Part shown: one piece after another, positions 1 to 10,676 of the stretch
Position numbering within the stretch: the first letter of the stretch is position 1
How the letters are laid out: each line of letters begins with the position of its first letter
NCBI GenBank assembly: GCA_015499985.1
Contig: JAAAUF010000006.1
Coordinates: 72,239 to 135,204 of the forward strand
Length of the DNA stretch: 62,966 nucleotides
Source of the DNA: Haplosporangium gracile
Taxonomy: Eukaryota > Mortierellomycota > Mortierellomycetes > Mortierellales > Mortierellaceae
Direction of reading: 5' to 3'
Made by a program: the position numbers and the translations under genes
The notes under the pieces: model-generated
Databases searched by the model: none
What the model was told of the DNA's origin: nothing
The model's input: only the letters and a program-made list of their open reading frames with translations

Positions 1-63
1 GAATAAAGGGCAGTATCCTAGCACTTGTGGGCAATAGCAAACGAACACCAAGTGCTGCTCCAC

Positions 64-3000
64 TTAAGAAACAGAAGTAGCAGAAACATCACCGCCGTCG
101 CTACCAACGATAGCGGTATTACTGGAACCGAGAAGGGTAGCGCGACCAGCAGCGACCCAAGGGTGGTCCCGAAGCTGACGGGCAGTAGGACGATCAGACC
201 CCTGCGTCTGTAAGAGCCACCGCACCAGATCCTTAGACTCTTCCGAAACGGCGCTCACTCCGCGCATCTTGGGTACAATCATCGACGTCGTCGCGGTTGC
301 TGCTGCTACTGCCGCTGCTGTCTTTGCTGCAGCTGCAGCTGCGGCAATTGCGGCTGAGGCTGCCAATGTTGAATCTGAAGTTGAATCTGAAGTTGAAGGG
401 GTATCGGGTGTCGCAGCCGGGAGTAATGTCGTGACCACTGCTGCACTTGTTGATCCAGTTCCAGAGCTAGCAGCAGGTTCCGTTCCAGTACTGACAGACT
501 GCTGAGAAGGAGGATGCGCAGATGTCGAGCTTGTATTACTAGCAGTCGACGACGACCGTTGATGATGCTGGTGCGGATTCATCAAACTCGCCCGGGTCAT
601 CAGAACCTTCTCTCCCGGAAATCCAAACTCTGCGTGAGCAATCATGCTCAGAAAACTCTTGCGACTCATCCCGGGTCTCATATTGAACGGCAAGAACCCG
701 ACCAGCAACGCGTACAGAACCACGCCCAACGACCAGATATCAGCCTCCCGTCCGTCATAGGGTTGACCCAGAATGATCTCTGGCGCCGCATAGTCTTCTG
801 ATCCACAGCGCGTCGTAAGCAAAGGCGAGTCCATATCGATGACCTTGGCCAGTCCGAAATCCGTCAGCTTCACTTTTGGGCGTAAGGGCGCTCTTGTCTG
901 AGGTTCCAACAGCACATCTAAAGAAGGTGGTGGTGGTGGCGGTGTGGGAAATAACAGTTGAAGGAAGAGAGTAAGGTTAATTATCGCCGCACCTCATATT
1001 ATTATTATTTTTTTTAGTTTCTGGTCGCACAAGGTCCTTCCAGAAATAACTTCGTTCTCCTTGCCCAGACTGCTCCGTGGACTTTTTTGTTTAGGAAGAG
1101 TCAACTCGTCCACATCGTGCGGTTCGCTCTTTTCTGTCCTGTTTCTTCCAATGTCCGTTGAGCCTCCTGGCGTTCGCACGTCCATATGTGTCCATTAGTG
1201 TCCACCAAAAAGAAATCCTGGACTTTTTTCCTTGAAGGATAGAGAGAAAAAAAAAATGCTGGATGTGTGTCGATAGGGCGGCTATTTTTTTTTTTCGCTC
1301 TTTTGTGGGTTCTAGACGGTGTCGATGAATGTACTCCAGCAATGGTACTCTTCTCGTTTCCATCAATCCTGGTGAACGAATGTCTATTCTTGCTACCCTG
1401 AATTTCAGGGATTTCAGTCCCTGTTCCTGTTTCCCTGCCTCTGTTTCTGACGCTGCTTGTCTCATGTAAGCTAAGAATACCAATTGCTTCCGCAGTGTGT
1501 TCGTGTGGCGCTTGATTGTTGGTCCGTTAGTGGTCGATGTACGCTCGACAACGCCCCGTCTAGTTTGTTACTTTTGAAATATAATGTTGGTCCCTCGTTC
1601 CTGTCCGTGTTTCAGTGCGTGAGTGTAAGGCGAAAAGCCAGTGGACAACGGATGGTCGAGGCTAACTTACTCTCTAGTTTGAGGTCTCTGTGGACAATAT
1701 TAAGTTGATGCAGATAATCGACCGCTAGAGAAAAGAAAAGTAGAGAAAAGGGGGAGATGGAGAGAGAAAAAAAAAGGATACCAATCAACAAAGTTGGTTT
1801 CGTTATGCAATGGGATATGTGTTGATGACTCAAACACGAGGTGATTCAGAAAAAAGCAACAAATAAAACGAGTGGTAAACCGTTGCATACCATCAACAAT
1901 CTGGGCAAAGATGCATTGGATGTCCTGTTCAGAGGCAATGGCTCTCTTGTCTGCGACATATTCAAAAAGCTCTCCTCCTGATGCATAGTCCAGAACAATG
2001 CACATCTGCAGCGAGGTCTCGACAACTTCACGGAAGCCCACGATGTTGGGGTGGTGAATGGACTAACGTAGTAGAAAGGAAAGAACGGAGCACAACGTGA
2101 TGTGAATGTTTAACAGGTAATTGGATGACAAAAGAATCCAGGAGACGACCCAACAGTAACAGAGCGAAAGACAAAAGACAAAAGGCAAAAGGCAAAAGGC
2201 AAAAGGCAAGAAAAAAGCAAAAGGGGGCATCAGGCGTCGATTGTTGTGTTATGTGTGTTGTTCGGGCGAGTGGGAAAGTGAGATGAAGGGGGAGGTCCAT
2301 GGGTGGACCCTCCTTCTCCTATCGTTGTCATCCTAAACACCTAAAATATCACCCCCTTCACTTCTTCCCCACACAAAATCACAGTTTCGATTCCAAGGGT
2401 CCCTTCTCTTTGTTCCGTCTCCCTCTTCCTTTGTGTTGTCACCCTTGCTTTTTTGTTTTCTTTGTCTGTCTGTCTTGTGGTGTATTGTGCATCTTATTAC
2501 CTTGAGTAGATCGGATTCTCTCCTGACACTGATACCCAGGCGATCGCTCGACTGTACCATAGCACGGCTCATGACCTTGATCGCGACGTGGTCGCCTGTT
2601 CGGGTGTCGACCGCCAGCTTGACCTCGGAGAAACTGCCCTGGCCAATGTTGTGCAGCAATCGGTAGGGTCCCACGGTGTTCTTGAGACCGGGGTAGATCT
2701 TGCGTTGCTGGCCATTACTGCCTGTAGGCGGTACCGAAGAGGAGTTTGTATTTGAGCTGGATATGGGCGCAGCCGCAGTATCGGCCTCCTGTTGTTGGTG
2801 TTGTGGTTGGTCCTGGGAAAGGAGAACGCTCATCTCTGAGATGTCGTCACCAGCGGACTCACGGGCCTTTTGCGTCGACGCCCAGCTGGAAGATGTCGAC
2901 AACTGTTGCTGGTATGAACCAAAAGAAGCAGGAGGATCTTTAAAGATGTTGGCGTTCGAGGAGAGGCTGGTTCTTGTCAAGGGCGAAGGCAGGTTGGAGA

Positions 3001-3919
3001 AGAGGTTCGACTGAGAGCTCGAAGGGGTCAACAAGGGATTGCTCTGCTGTGAAGATAAAGTATGGTGCGATGAAGCATGTCCTTGAGGATGGCAAAGATG
3101 TGGGCTATCGAGACGGAAGGATGATCGTGCTGCGGCTGGGGAGGCATGGGAAAGGATCGAGGTTGAGGAGTGTGAAAAGCTCTTGGAAGCCCCATCGGCG
3201 GGAAGATGATCTGGGCTGAATACTCCTCCGCCGGAGACAGAGTGATTGTGATGGTGGCGGTTAGTCGAGGCCAAGGTTGAGGACGAACCTAGACTAGGCG
3301 ATCCACCTATTGCCATGACTCCGCCGAAGCTGCTGTTGCCATTGCCGTGGGTGAAGATGTTGTTGCCGTGGTGAGAATGGGCCTGACTGTGGGAAAGCGA
3401 TCGATTGTGGGCGTGATAGGCAGAAGCATATCTAGATTTGGATTTCGGAGCCAACCTCTCGAATCGGTCGCTCACAGGTATCGCGCCACCGGCAGCAACC
3501 GTGGACTGTTGCTGCTCCTGGTGTGTGCGGATGGCCAAGGGTGGTGGTGGCGGAGATCTGGGCATGGGAGCCAGACGCGGTGGGGGCTTAGGGGTGGGTG
3601 TGCTGTTATAAAAGGCGTCGTCCCAGTATGATTTTGGCGGTTCGTGATCGACTGGTTTTGTTGATGCGGGTGGTGCTGCTGTCGGAGTTGAGGGACTCGT
3701 GGCTGCTGTGGTTGTGGGGAAGTAGGAAGGGACAAGGGCATCGCCGTCTCGACTGTGGCCGCCCTCGGTCGCCGGAAGTAGCTGCGACAGGTTGGGTGGG
3801 CTGGAGGCAGCAAGGTCGTGGAAGTGGTGTTCGTGATGGTCATGGTGCATCCCTCCGGTTTTGATATCGGCCATAGCCTTGGCCTCCAATTCAGCAGAAG
3901 AGCTTTGAAACGAGGCCAT
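64..3919 (-). CDS. Serine/threonine protein kinase (CAMK-like) with long low-complexity N-terminus
   Basis: Four exons: 2501-3919, 1891-2062, 1671-1724 and 64-917 (2,499 bp, 832 aa), all GT-AG and in frame. Residues 1-416 are Ser/His/Pro-rich and probably disordered. The kinase domain starts near 417: glycine loop GQGSFSEV (about 426-433), VAIK lysine (448), HRDLKLEN (Asp 544), DFG (568-570), CGSEDYAAPE (586-595), and the GRExDxWSLGVVLYALL helix typical of CAMK/AMPK-related kinases. Every catalytic motif is present, so it should be active. About 120 residues (651-772) of Ser/Thr/Ala-rich sequence, including poly-Ala, interrupt the C-lobe before the closing SEESKDLVRWLL and DRPTARQL motifs. 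The start at 3919 was chosen because the reading frame upstream is pyrimidine-derived and looks like 5' UTR. Intron 3 (918-1670) is long, 753 bp. The substrate and the exact subfamily (Kin4/Snf1-related are candidates) cannot be told from sequence alone. Confidence 0.9.
918..1670 (-). other. Long third intron of the kinase gene
   Basis: Donor GTAAGT after the codon for Glu548 of the HRDLKLE motif; acceptor TTTAG before the codon that completes the Asn of LEN. At 753 bp it is much longer than most introns in the window. It holds poly-T/A runs but no open frame resembling a kinase insert. Confidence 0.75.
2169..2208. repeat. AAAAGGC heptanucleotide tandem repeat
   Basis: About five copies of an ACAAAAG/GCAAAAG unit in tandem, inside the first intron of the kinase gene. 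The unit is homopurine-biased, so replication slippage is the likely origin. Confidence 0.8.
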
Positions 3920-6222
3920 TCGCTGCTTGTGGGAGTCTTTGTTGTACTTTTGTTGTTGTTGATGTGGTGGGGCTGATTTGGAGAGCTTGTTGGAGGTGAG
4001 AAGAATGAGCAGGCAAGGAATCAGGAGGGCAGGTTGAATCGAGGTCGATTGTGTGGGTGGGTAGGTGGGGTATGAATGAATGACAAAGGAGTGTGAGAAA
4101 GGGAAGGAAGGATCAGAAGAGAAAGTAGAGAAGAAGAGGAGGACGAATGAACAAAAGAAGAGAGCTGAGAAAAGGAAGAAGAAGAATAAAAAGGGCGGGG
4201 TGGGACAGTAGTAAAGGAAAGGAAGGGAGGGAAGTGGAGGCAATTAGTGTGAGTGGTGACTGAGAACTGAACTGGCTGACTCTTCGTTTTTCTTTTTTTT
4301 TTATGACTGTGTTGGAAACTTGGAAGACGTATAACTGCCATGTAAGAAAAAGGGGAGGACGAGAAGAAAATCAAGGAAGGAGCGAGAGAAGAGGCAGTAT
4401 GAATGTGTGGCGTATTTATGATTCCTTTGAACAAACACTTCTCTTTTTCAAATGACATGCACACTTGCGCACACATGTGCGCTAATAAATAAGTATCACA
4501 GTCCATGGCCCTCTGACTAACTGACTGACACAATCAGACGCAAACGAAAAAAGGAACAACAAGAAGGAAAACAAGACAACGCGGATACTTGTCTTTTTTG
4601 CTTGTCTGTCGACTTGTTGCTTGTTAATCAACGTTGAATGAAAAAAAAATCATTTATAAAAAACGCATGTTCGCTTTTGTGCACACAAATACAAACAGCA
4701 AAAGAGCGTAAATGGTAAATGGATAAAAATACCTTCTTTTTTCTCTTTTCTACTTTTCTGTCCTACATGTCCGAGTCGGAGGATCACAACGGGGAACCTC
4801 TTGCTTCTTCCATATTAGCAATAGTTATCCACAAGTTGTAGGAGCAATTCTCAGTAAAGACGGTAACGACAATCCGTAGCTGTAAAGTTGGGGAGTCATG
4901 CAAGTAAGAAGAGCAGATGAACACAACGGGTCATCCGTGACCATCGTCCTTGTTTTTATCTTTTTTCTGCTCAGAAAAATCTCTTTTGTCGAACCAATTG
5001 TACCCCTTCCTTCTTGTTTTGTGCTTTTCCGTGGAGACATGGAGCCATCCGCCGCACATTCCAAACGCACACATGAGAACCTTACTCTTATTATTCTCGA
5101 GTTTACCCAGGATTGAGGTGAATGGATGGGCGAAAGAAAGAATGAGAGAGCGAGGTGACGGTGATTGTTCCTGACGCGTGTCAGTCAGCAGAGTACATTC
5201 ATTCGAGGTACAACACACGTACAGACCCGTACCAATGATTGTGCTCCGCTTTGGTTTGCTTTCACCTACATGGGTCCTTCAGCTTTCAGGCATGAGAAAA
5301 AAATAAGAGCAAAACGGATGGACAGAGGAAGACTCAATAAGGAAGGATGGATGAGGTATGTGGAGTGACAAGCAAGCAAGGCAAGGATAAAAAGAGAAGG
5401 AAAGACGGGGATGAGATAACCCGGAAACAGGAGAGCAATTGAAAGGAGGAGCGAGGATCGCTTGGAAAAGAAGGCGAAGAAGAAAAAAAGGCAGCGATCC
5501 TCGCTTTATCTCAATGATCAGTGATCAGAGATCGAGACAAATAAGCGCGTTGTATGTTGAATGATACCATTTATGAACTGATAGGTGATCAGTTCAGTTA
5601 AGACGCGTGGGGGCGAAGTTCCTTTTTTTTGTCTATTGATCATCGGCATTAGCCACAGTGATAAAAAGGAGTGAAGGCCATGCGACTGAAAGGAAAAGTG
5701 ACAGCAAGCCAGAACACGATACGTTTTGTTATCTCCTCCGGTAATAAAAGATGATGGAGCCTTGCAAAGGTCTCTTTCATCTGTTGTAGAGAACGCTAAG
5801 AGTAGGGCAAAAAAAACCCTTCTCCTCATCTAAGTGGTGCATGTTTGTTGCGTTGTTTAGCGTCCTTTTCACTGCTTGTGGGTTCTTCTCCACCATCCAT
5901 CTGTTGCTCTCAACAAAAGATTTCTTTTCCTTCCTTCCTTCCTTCCTCCTTTTCTTCCTTCCTTCCTTCCTCCTTTTCGTCCTTGCCTTTGTCTTCCCTC
6001 GTGTCCCAGTCCATCTTCCTAACTTTTATTTTTCTTCCCGTGCACCTGTTCTGATTCCCTTTTTTTTTTTTTTTTTTTCCAACTCAACCCTTTTTTATCT
6101 TTTTTACTTTTTTCTTACCGTCCTTTGTTTTACACTTTTTTATTTCCTTCTTCTCTTTCTTTCCATCGCAACCACCACCAACCAACAAACCAACAAACAA
6201 CAAGAACACATACATACAAGCC
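3920..6222. other. Divergent intergenic region between kinase and Rab11 genes
   Basis: 2.3 kb with no supportable gene. It holds the 5' leader and promoter of the minus-strand kinase (purine-rich on the plus strand from about 4080 to 4240) and the Rab11 promoter and leader (pyrimidine-rich from about 5840 to 6200). Open frames here are short and of simple composition. Confidence 0.6.
5927..5971. repeat. TTCC microsatellite in the Rab11 leader/promoter
   Basis: Two runs of the TTCC unit separated by TCCTTTT, about 250 bp before the Rab11 start. A 19-T homopolymer follows at 6060-6078. Pyrimidine tracts of this kind precede most start codons in the window. Confidence 0.85.
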
Positions 6223-8205
6223 ATGGCCCAGAACGACGCATACGACTTCCTCTTCAAGATCGTCCTCATCGGTGACTCCGGTGTCGGAAAGTCCAACTTG
6301 CTCAGCCGTTTCACCCGCGGCGACTTCAACCTCGAGTCAAAGTCCACCATCGGTGTCGACTTTGGTGCAAGAACCGTCCAGGTTGAGGACGGCAAGATGA
6401 TCAAGGTAAACCTATTTCTCACATCAAGAAGAACAAGTGCTCTTCATCTACTTTCTTTTTTTTGTTCCTTGGTCTTGGTCATCATCCATACGCTCTTATA
6501 TATACACTCGAAAAACGCGCACGACGAGAGCCAAGAGTGTATGTGAGAGAGAAAGGGAGGGCGTGCGTGCACGCCCGCCCCTGGGCTCATTGTCAGGATG
6601 GAATTCACCTTTTCTTTCTTTTTCTCATTGGAATAAGCAGGACGTGTGTCGATTCTCACAACAACGACAACGACGAGAACAGCAAACTAGTCAGATGAAG
6701 GAGATGAAGTGATGATGAAGAGGCAAATAATAACGCGCGCACCTCAGGAGACTGTTTGTTTATTAGGGGAAAAGAGCACTTTCCTTTCTACTAAGAGACA
6801 CGCAGGATACAGCTACCAGGACACAACCGGCTTTGGTTACCTCTGCAACCATCCTTCGCATCAACTGAATACGCCATAAACCTCTGAGAGAAAAGGGACC
6901 AAGTGGGGGTGTGTCCAGAGAGAGAGAGATGATAGGGACATTCATGGCAAAAATAGTTCAGGAGGTTATCCCCATTCCATTCCTGCCCTTTCTTTTTGTC
7001 TCTTTCCTCCCCTTCTTATTCCTCTCTTACGCGCAACATATTACAGCCCAGCACCATCTCTTTCTCTTCGTCCTCGATCTCACCCGACAGGAGTCCGCAA
7101 GGGGGGAGGCCATCACATCGCATCAAAAGGCGGGAATGTTCAGTACTTCTATTGTGCTGTTGTGTTTTTTTAATCTCTCGGCTGACTGTGGTTTAAAAAT
7201 AATACCACGGCCTTCGACTCTCCTCCACCAGCACCGCCTTACATTCAGAACGATATGGCGACAAAGAGAAAAAAGAATGAACTTGTAACTAAGATCGCCT
7301 TTATTTCTTTGCTCTATTCTCGCTACTCTTATGCTTTTCTGTTGACCTTCAATTCTTCCCCTCTGCGCGATTGATCATCTGTCAATGAACTCTTTCTTAC
7401 GTGCCCCCACCGAATAGGCCCAGATTTGGGATACTGGTACGTGCTCCTCTATGATTCATCTTTTATCGTTCTATTATCGCTCTTTGAGGTCATTCATAAC
7501 AGTAAAAAAACAAGGAAATAGCTCTCATTCTCATACTAACTACCACAAACAACAAAATAGCTGGACAGGAGCGTTACAGGGCTATTACTTCAGCCTACTA
7601 CCGTGGAGCTGTTGGCGCCTTGTTGTTGTACGATATCACTCAGCACGGCACCTATGAGTCAGTCTCGAGATGGTTGTCCGAGGTCCGCGAGCACGCTGAT
7701 CCCAACATCATTGTCATGATGGTCGGTAACAAGTCGGATTTGAGACACTTGCGCTCGATTCATACCGAGGAGGCCAAGGGATTTGCAGAGGAGAACGGAC
7801 TTATGTTCATTGAGACTTCGGCCCTGGATGCCACCAATGTCGACATTGCCTTCACCAACCTTTTGACCGAGGTATGCTTCTCTTGTGTTTTTTCTCTCCC
7901 TTTCGCTTGAAAAATACTATTTGAAAGGGAGCATGGGAGGAGTACAGGGAAGGAAGCGGAGATCTTGAATGACAAAAAAGAACAGCAGGAAAATGACGAA
8001 CACAAAAGCAAATAGACAGCGGTAAACTGATTTATCTTTTTATTTCACGTACCATGCTACTACTTTTATGCAAATATAGATCTACAAGGTTGTAACGAAT
8101 TGCGTTCCCAAGGAAGGCGGCAAGGACGAGTTGAAGGCTGGAGGCGCCTCGATCAGCATAACGCCTACTCCCCAGGACAAGCCCGCCGGCAATGGATGCT
8201 GCTAA
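6223..8205 (+). CDS. RAB11: Rab11-family small GTPase (Ypt3/Ypt31-like)
   Basis: Exons 6223-6405, 7418-7436, 7561-7871 and 8080-8205 give 639 bp, 212 aa. The product is a Ras-like GTPase that should control recycling-endosome/trans-Golgi to plasma membrane traffic and, in hyphae, tip-directed secretion. Visible motifs: P-loop GDSGVGKS, switch I with [33 protein letters not shown] and ETSAL. The stretches [20 protein letters not shown] and NKSDLRHLR are characteristic of Rab11 rather than Rab1 or Rab8. It ends NGCC, a double-cysteine geranylgeranylation site. The second exon is only 19 nt and carries the AQIWDT codons; the first intron is 1,012 bp. The start ATG lies in ACAAGCCATGG, a good context. 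It is divergent from the kinase gene. Family assignment is secure. Confidence 0.97.
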
Positions 8206-8952
8206 ACACATGGGATGGTTTCACAAATGCACCAACCACTACCGAACACCCCCACCCTGACTACCAACAATTTAGTTACAACAGGAGCAACAACAACAAC
8301 AGCGGCAGTGGATATCTAGAAAAGAGGCAGAAATACGAAGACGAAAAAAAAAATACAATGCAGGAATTTTTCAATCATGCAATGCACATCGTCTTCTTTG
8401 GACTAAAGAGGTAAATACAGGAGGAAGTTGCCCTGTCTGCGTGTCGAGGAATTAAAAGGGGACAGAGGCAAGAGGAAGTCAAGGAGAAGGACAGGAGGAA
8501 GCAAGCAAGCAAGCATACATACCGAGGATTGATGCGGTATATATGAAAATGGGAAAACAGAAGTAGCCTCTGTCGTACGCATCGCGTTACGATTTACGAT
8601 AGAGACGCGTTAGCATTACCCTGTAGACATTATGGTGATGATGGATATGATCCTGAGATGATGTCAGTGTTCAATCAAAGCAGGGAATGAACTCATGCAT
8701 GCCTTTTTTATTTTGAGGTGGATCCAAAGTGCCTAAAAAGAAGCCCAACCGCGTTTCTTTTTCAGCCAGGTGACAAATGTCATCACGTGGACAATGATGA
8801 ACTGAAACTTGAGGCGATCATATTTTTTTCTTCTTTAAAATGCCTTTTCTCGTTCCTCTTCTTCTTCCACATATACACCTAACCACTTCACAAACACACC
8901 CATACATACACTATACTCCTTTTCTTTCTTCTTCCATAATAACAACGAAACC
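8206..8952. other. Intergenic region after Rab11
   Basis: 747 bp holding the Rab11 3' UTR and the promoter of the 8953 gene. It contains a GCAA run near 8500-8517 (AAGCAAGCAAGCAAGC). The last 130 bp are pyrimidine-rich and lead into the next start codon. No other gene seen. Confidence 0.6.
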
Positions 8953-10425
8953 ATGTCCACACACAGAAGGCACTCGGTGATCGACGAGCTCGACAAGACC
9001 CGCCAAGAACATCCCGCCCCACACCCACACCTAACATCCGACAACGCACCCCTCTCCAGAGTCGCCAGTAAGGATGTTACCGACGAAATCCTCGAGCAGT
9101 CAGAAGCTGTCCACATCCCCAAGGACGACATTAGCAACAACAACAATAGCAACAACAACAACAACAATAGCAACAACAACAGCAACGGCAACAGCAACAG
9201 TGCTACCGGTGCTGATAAGAGCCAGAAGGACAAAGTGATCGGACTTAGCACCACCGCAACAATCCCCAATGCCACCTGGCAACCCCTTGCTAGCAAGTCT
9301 TCCAACCAACTCCCTACTTCGTCTGTCACCACGGGCCAAGGGTATGGAGCACAGGATCATCATGACAAGCCATCGGTGTTGCCAGAGATCTTGCCAGGTT
9401 TCAAGGATCGGATGGCGGATATCCACCATGCTACCCTCAAAAGTGTCTCTGATGTCACCTCTCCTTCTTCCTCTCATGGATCGTCATCGGATACGGGACG
9501 AGAAGGAGAGGTGGGAGGAAAGTGGACGGGCGGGACTATGTTCCCGGCAATGATGCCTTCTTCTGGTGGCGGGGGACACAAGAACCCATTCAGTTCTGGA
9601 TCTGTTTCAGAGCAGCAGCACGGACAGCAGAAGCATGCTGGATCAGCAGAGGAGGAGGCGAACCGCAAGATTGCACGGAGCTCGATACTTTACGAGTCTG
9701 CGGATCTGGAAGAATCCACTTCCAGCCTCACTGACGACGATCACCACCATCATCGCAGTCACTCATCCACCTCCAATACTACGCACGATCCGATTGGAGG
9801 AACATCAAGTACGTTGGTCCAGGGAGGTCAGGGCGGCCGCAGATGGTCACACGAGCTGTCACCCGAGAAGGCTGGTCTTGTCGGGTCGGTTCTTTCTGTT
9901 GCTGGATTGGTCAAAGATGTGGTCCTCGACAAGATCCAGCAGCGACCTCCTTCCTCTTCTACGATGATAGCAGGGGCTCATCAGCACCACCACCATCCTT
10001 TGACGGCGGATGAGAAGCAGGTCGCGGCTGCTGCTGCGTTCGGCGGGTCTGAAGAGTCGGGTGATCAAACTATCCTCATTGACGGACTGTTGCACCACCA
10101 CCAGAACCACGAGGCAGAGCGTGCCGCCGCCGCCGCTACTGCCGCTTCTACGATGGCTCCCGAAAGTGCAGGCGCAGGCGCCGAAGAGCTGCTAAAGGCT
10201 GCTCCGGGCGCTGCTAAGGAGCACCAGAAATCAACCTTCCATCTGGCGGCGGACCCCGAGACCAAGAAGAGCCTGTTGTTGAACCACCCCAAGACCTTGG
10301 GTTACCATGCTGCTGCTGGCACAAAGGATCAGCAGTCGATTGGGGATTTGACTTTGGGTACCGCTTTGGGCGCTCAGCATCAGCGGTCTGCTAGTGGACG
10401 AGACCTTTCCAAGACCAGTCGCTAG
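8953..10425 (+). CDS. Low-complexity protein of unknown function
   Basis: A single open frame of 490 aa. I do not recognise the family. From the N-terminus: a short charged segment (HRRHSVIDELDKTRQEH), an Asn/Ser run at about residues 61-83, a segment PEILPGFKDRMADIHHATLK, Ser/Gly-rich linkers, several His runs, a more ordered and possibly amphipathic stretch (LSPEKAGLVGSVLSVAGLV followed by KDVVLDKIQ), and an Ala-rich tail. No signal peptide and no convincing membrane segment. The composition suggests an intrinsically disordered regulatory or scaffold protein. It is probably real: there is one long frame with a pyrimidine-rich leader, an AAACCATGTCC start, and ordered islands that simple repeats would not produce. 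It is convergent with the dioxygenase gene, 251 bp away. Confidence 0.75.
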   Translation: MSTHRRHSVIDELDKTRQEHPAPHPHLTSDNAPLSRVASKDVTDEILEQSEAVHIPKDDISNNNNSNNNNNNSNNNSNGNSNSATGADKSQKDKVIGLSTTATIPNATWQPLASKSSNQLPTSSVTTGQGYGAQDHHDKPSVLPEILPGFKDRMADIHHATLKSVSDVTSPSSSHGSSSDTGREGEVGGKWTGGTMFPAMMPSSGGGGHKNPFSSGSVSEQQHGQQKHAGSAEEEANRKIARSSILYESADLEESTSSLTDDDHHHHRSHSSTSNTTHDPIGGTSSTLVQGGQGGRRWSHELSPEKAGLVGSVLSVAGLVKDVVLDKIQQRPPSSSTMIAGAHQHHHHPLTADEKQVAAAAAFGGSEESGDQTILIDGLLHHHQNHEAERAAAAATAASTMAPESAGAGAEELLKAAPGAAKEHQKSTFHLAADPETKKSLLLNHPKTLGYHAAAGTKDQQSIGDLTLGTALGAQHQRSASGRDLSKTSR

Positions 10426-10676
10426 AACTCTCCTGGCTTGGGGGGATTTTTTTAGCAAGGGTTGGGCTGCTGGAGAGACATTGCCGTTTTTTTTTTTTCC
10501 TTTAAGCATTGTACATAGCACTACTTATTGACAGAGTAAAAATTTGAAAGAAAATATGAGTTTTTTTATTTCTACAAAGCTATTTAAAAAGAAAGCGAAA
10601 AGGAAGGGAAGAGATATGTGCGAGTGGGGAGAAGTGCGCTTTAAGTCGCAAAAAGTCATTAAGAAAAAAAAACGGA

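Noticed and set aside
3920..4243. N-terminal extension of the kinase frame
   Set aside because: Phe/Ser/Leu/Pro-rich translation of a pyrimidine-rich leader; no conserved content.
9100..9477. Val/Ala-rich frame antisense to the 8953 gene
   Set aside because: Mirror of the Asn-codon repeat on the plus strand.
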